A stretch of 5,470 nt of DNA from Chryseobacterium sp. UBA6632 (GTDB lineage: Bacteria; Bacteroidota; Bacteroidia; Flavobacteriales; Weeksellaceae): NCBI GenBank assembly GCA_002455915.1, contig DKLU01000458.1:1-5470 (forward strand), read 5' to 3'. Below are positions 4,916 through 5,470 of this stretch, piece after piece. Below the pieces are notes generated by a model. It was not told where the DNA came from, did not search any database, and worked only from the letters and a program-made list of their open reading frames with translations. Positions within the stretch are counted from its first letter, which is position 1; each line of letters begins with the position of its first letter. The position numbers were made by a program, and so were the translations under genes.

Positions 4916-5470
4916 TTATAGGTCTAAATCATCATCCGAAACTGCCGTTCCATCCGCCATTAGAAATGCTTTCAGGAAAGGCGTAAGATTTCCGTTCATC
5001 ACAGAATCTACATCCGAAGTCTCATGCCCCGAACGTACATCTTTTACCAATTTATAAGGATGCATGACGTAATTTCTGATCTGGCTTCCCCACTCGATCT
5101 TCATCTTATTGGCTTCGATCTCGTTACGGGCTTTCATACGCTCTTCCAGTTCCATTTCATATAATCTTGAACGAAGCAATTGCATTGCCTTTTCTTTATT
5201 CTGAAGCTGTGAACGTGATTCTGAGTTTTCAATAATAATTCCTGTTGGCGCGTGACGAAGACGAACCGCTGTTTCCACTTTGTTTACGTTCTGACCTCCC
5301 GCTCCGGAAGACCTCATCGTTTCAAATGAAATATCGGCAGGATTGATATTAATTTCAATCGTATCATCCACCAAAGGATAAACATATACCGATACGAAAC
5401 TCGTGTGACGCTTCGCATTAGAATCGAAAGGAGAAATCCTCACTAATCGGTGTACCCCGTTTTCACCTCT
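4916..5470 (-). CDS. prfB: Peptide chain release factor 2 (C-terminal part; gene runs off the window)
   Basis: The frame is open from the window edge (5470) to TAA at 4916-4918, giving the last 184 residues. RF2 recognises UGA and UAA stop codons and releases the peptide from the ribosome. The tripeptide SPF (residues 13-15 of the fragment, in VRISPFD) is the stop-recognition motif specific to RF2 and separates it from RF1. The catalytic GGQ (58-60, in [18 protein letters not shown]) follows 45 residues later, the same spacing as in E. coli RF2. The position equivalent to residue 246 of the E. coli protein is Ser. The C-terminus [10 protein letters not shown] is acidic. By alignment with E. 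coli RF2, roughly 190 N-terminal residues are missing, so the autoregulatory frameshift site found in many prfB genes lies outside the window. The GTG at 5443 is an internal valine codon, not a start. Confidence 0.97.
   Translation of the reverse strand, partial: RGENGVHRLVRISPFDSNAKRHTSFVSVYVYPLVDDTIEININPADISFETMRSSGAGGQNVNKVETAVRLRHAPTGIIIENSESRSQLQNKEKAMQLLRSRLYEMELEERMKARNEIEANKMKIEWGSQIRNYVMHPYKLVKDVRSGHETSDVDSVMNGNLTPFLKAFLMADGTAVSDDDLDL

Noticed and set aside
4836..5057. Plus-strand 73-codon frame overlapping the 3' end of prfB.
   Set aside because: Most of it is the antisense of the prfB coding region, and it has no recognisable content.
1..5470. CRISPR array, tRNA/rRNA genes, insertion sequence or prophage attachment site.
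   Set aside because: No regularly spaced repeats, cloverleaf, transposase or integrase signature was seen on either strand.

Overview
The window looks like chromosomal DNA from a flavobacterium of the Chryseobacterium / Weeksellaceae type. The reasons are low GC content, AT-rich leaders with no Shine-Dalgarno sequence before any start, several matches to the Bacteroidota -7 element TAnnTTTG, and proteins of flavobacterial type, including a short double-glycine-leader peptide of a kind common in Chryseobacterium. The genus call is by recognition, not by a search.

Layout from left to right. Positions 1-225 hold a small minus-strand gene (46-225) for a 59-residue, six-cysteine peptide with a GG leader, followed by a perfect 20-bp hairpin terminator (1-42). 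Positions 324-896 (minus) encode a Tpx-type thiol peroxidase with an N-terminal signal-peptide-like segment. A 235-bp AT-rich divergent spacer separates it from gapN (1132-2760, plus), a 542-residue aldehyde dehydrogenase of the non-phosphorylating glyceraldehyde-3-phosphate dehydrogenase group. A bidirectional terminator (2862-2893) lies between gapN and a convergent alpha/beta hydrolase of the haloperoxidase/arylesterase type (2927-3757, minus). A 362-bp non-coding stretch (3758-4119) follows. It contains a GC-rich, foldable element (about 3930-4022) that resembles a dispersed intergenic repeat, and a canonical terminator (4064-4094) for the next gene. A DedA-family membrane protein (4120-4830, minus) and the C-terminal half of peptide chain release factor 2 (4916 to the window edge, minus) complete the window.

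The genes do not form one pathway. Tpx (peroxide removal), gapN (NADPH-yielding step) and the hydrolase/perhydrolase could all touch redox balance, but the sequence only shows that they are neighbours. prfB and the DedA gene may be co-transcribed: they share a strand, have an 84-bp gap, and no terminator is visible between them. The least described content is the GG-leader Cys-rich peptide, the GapN variant that lacks the usual general-base glutamate motif, and the GC-rich intergenic element.
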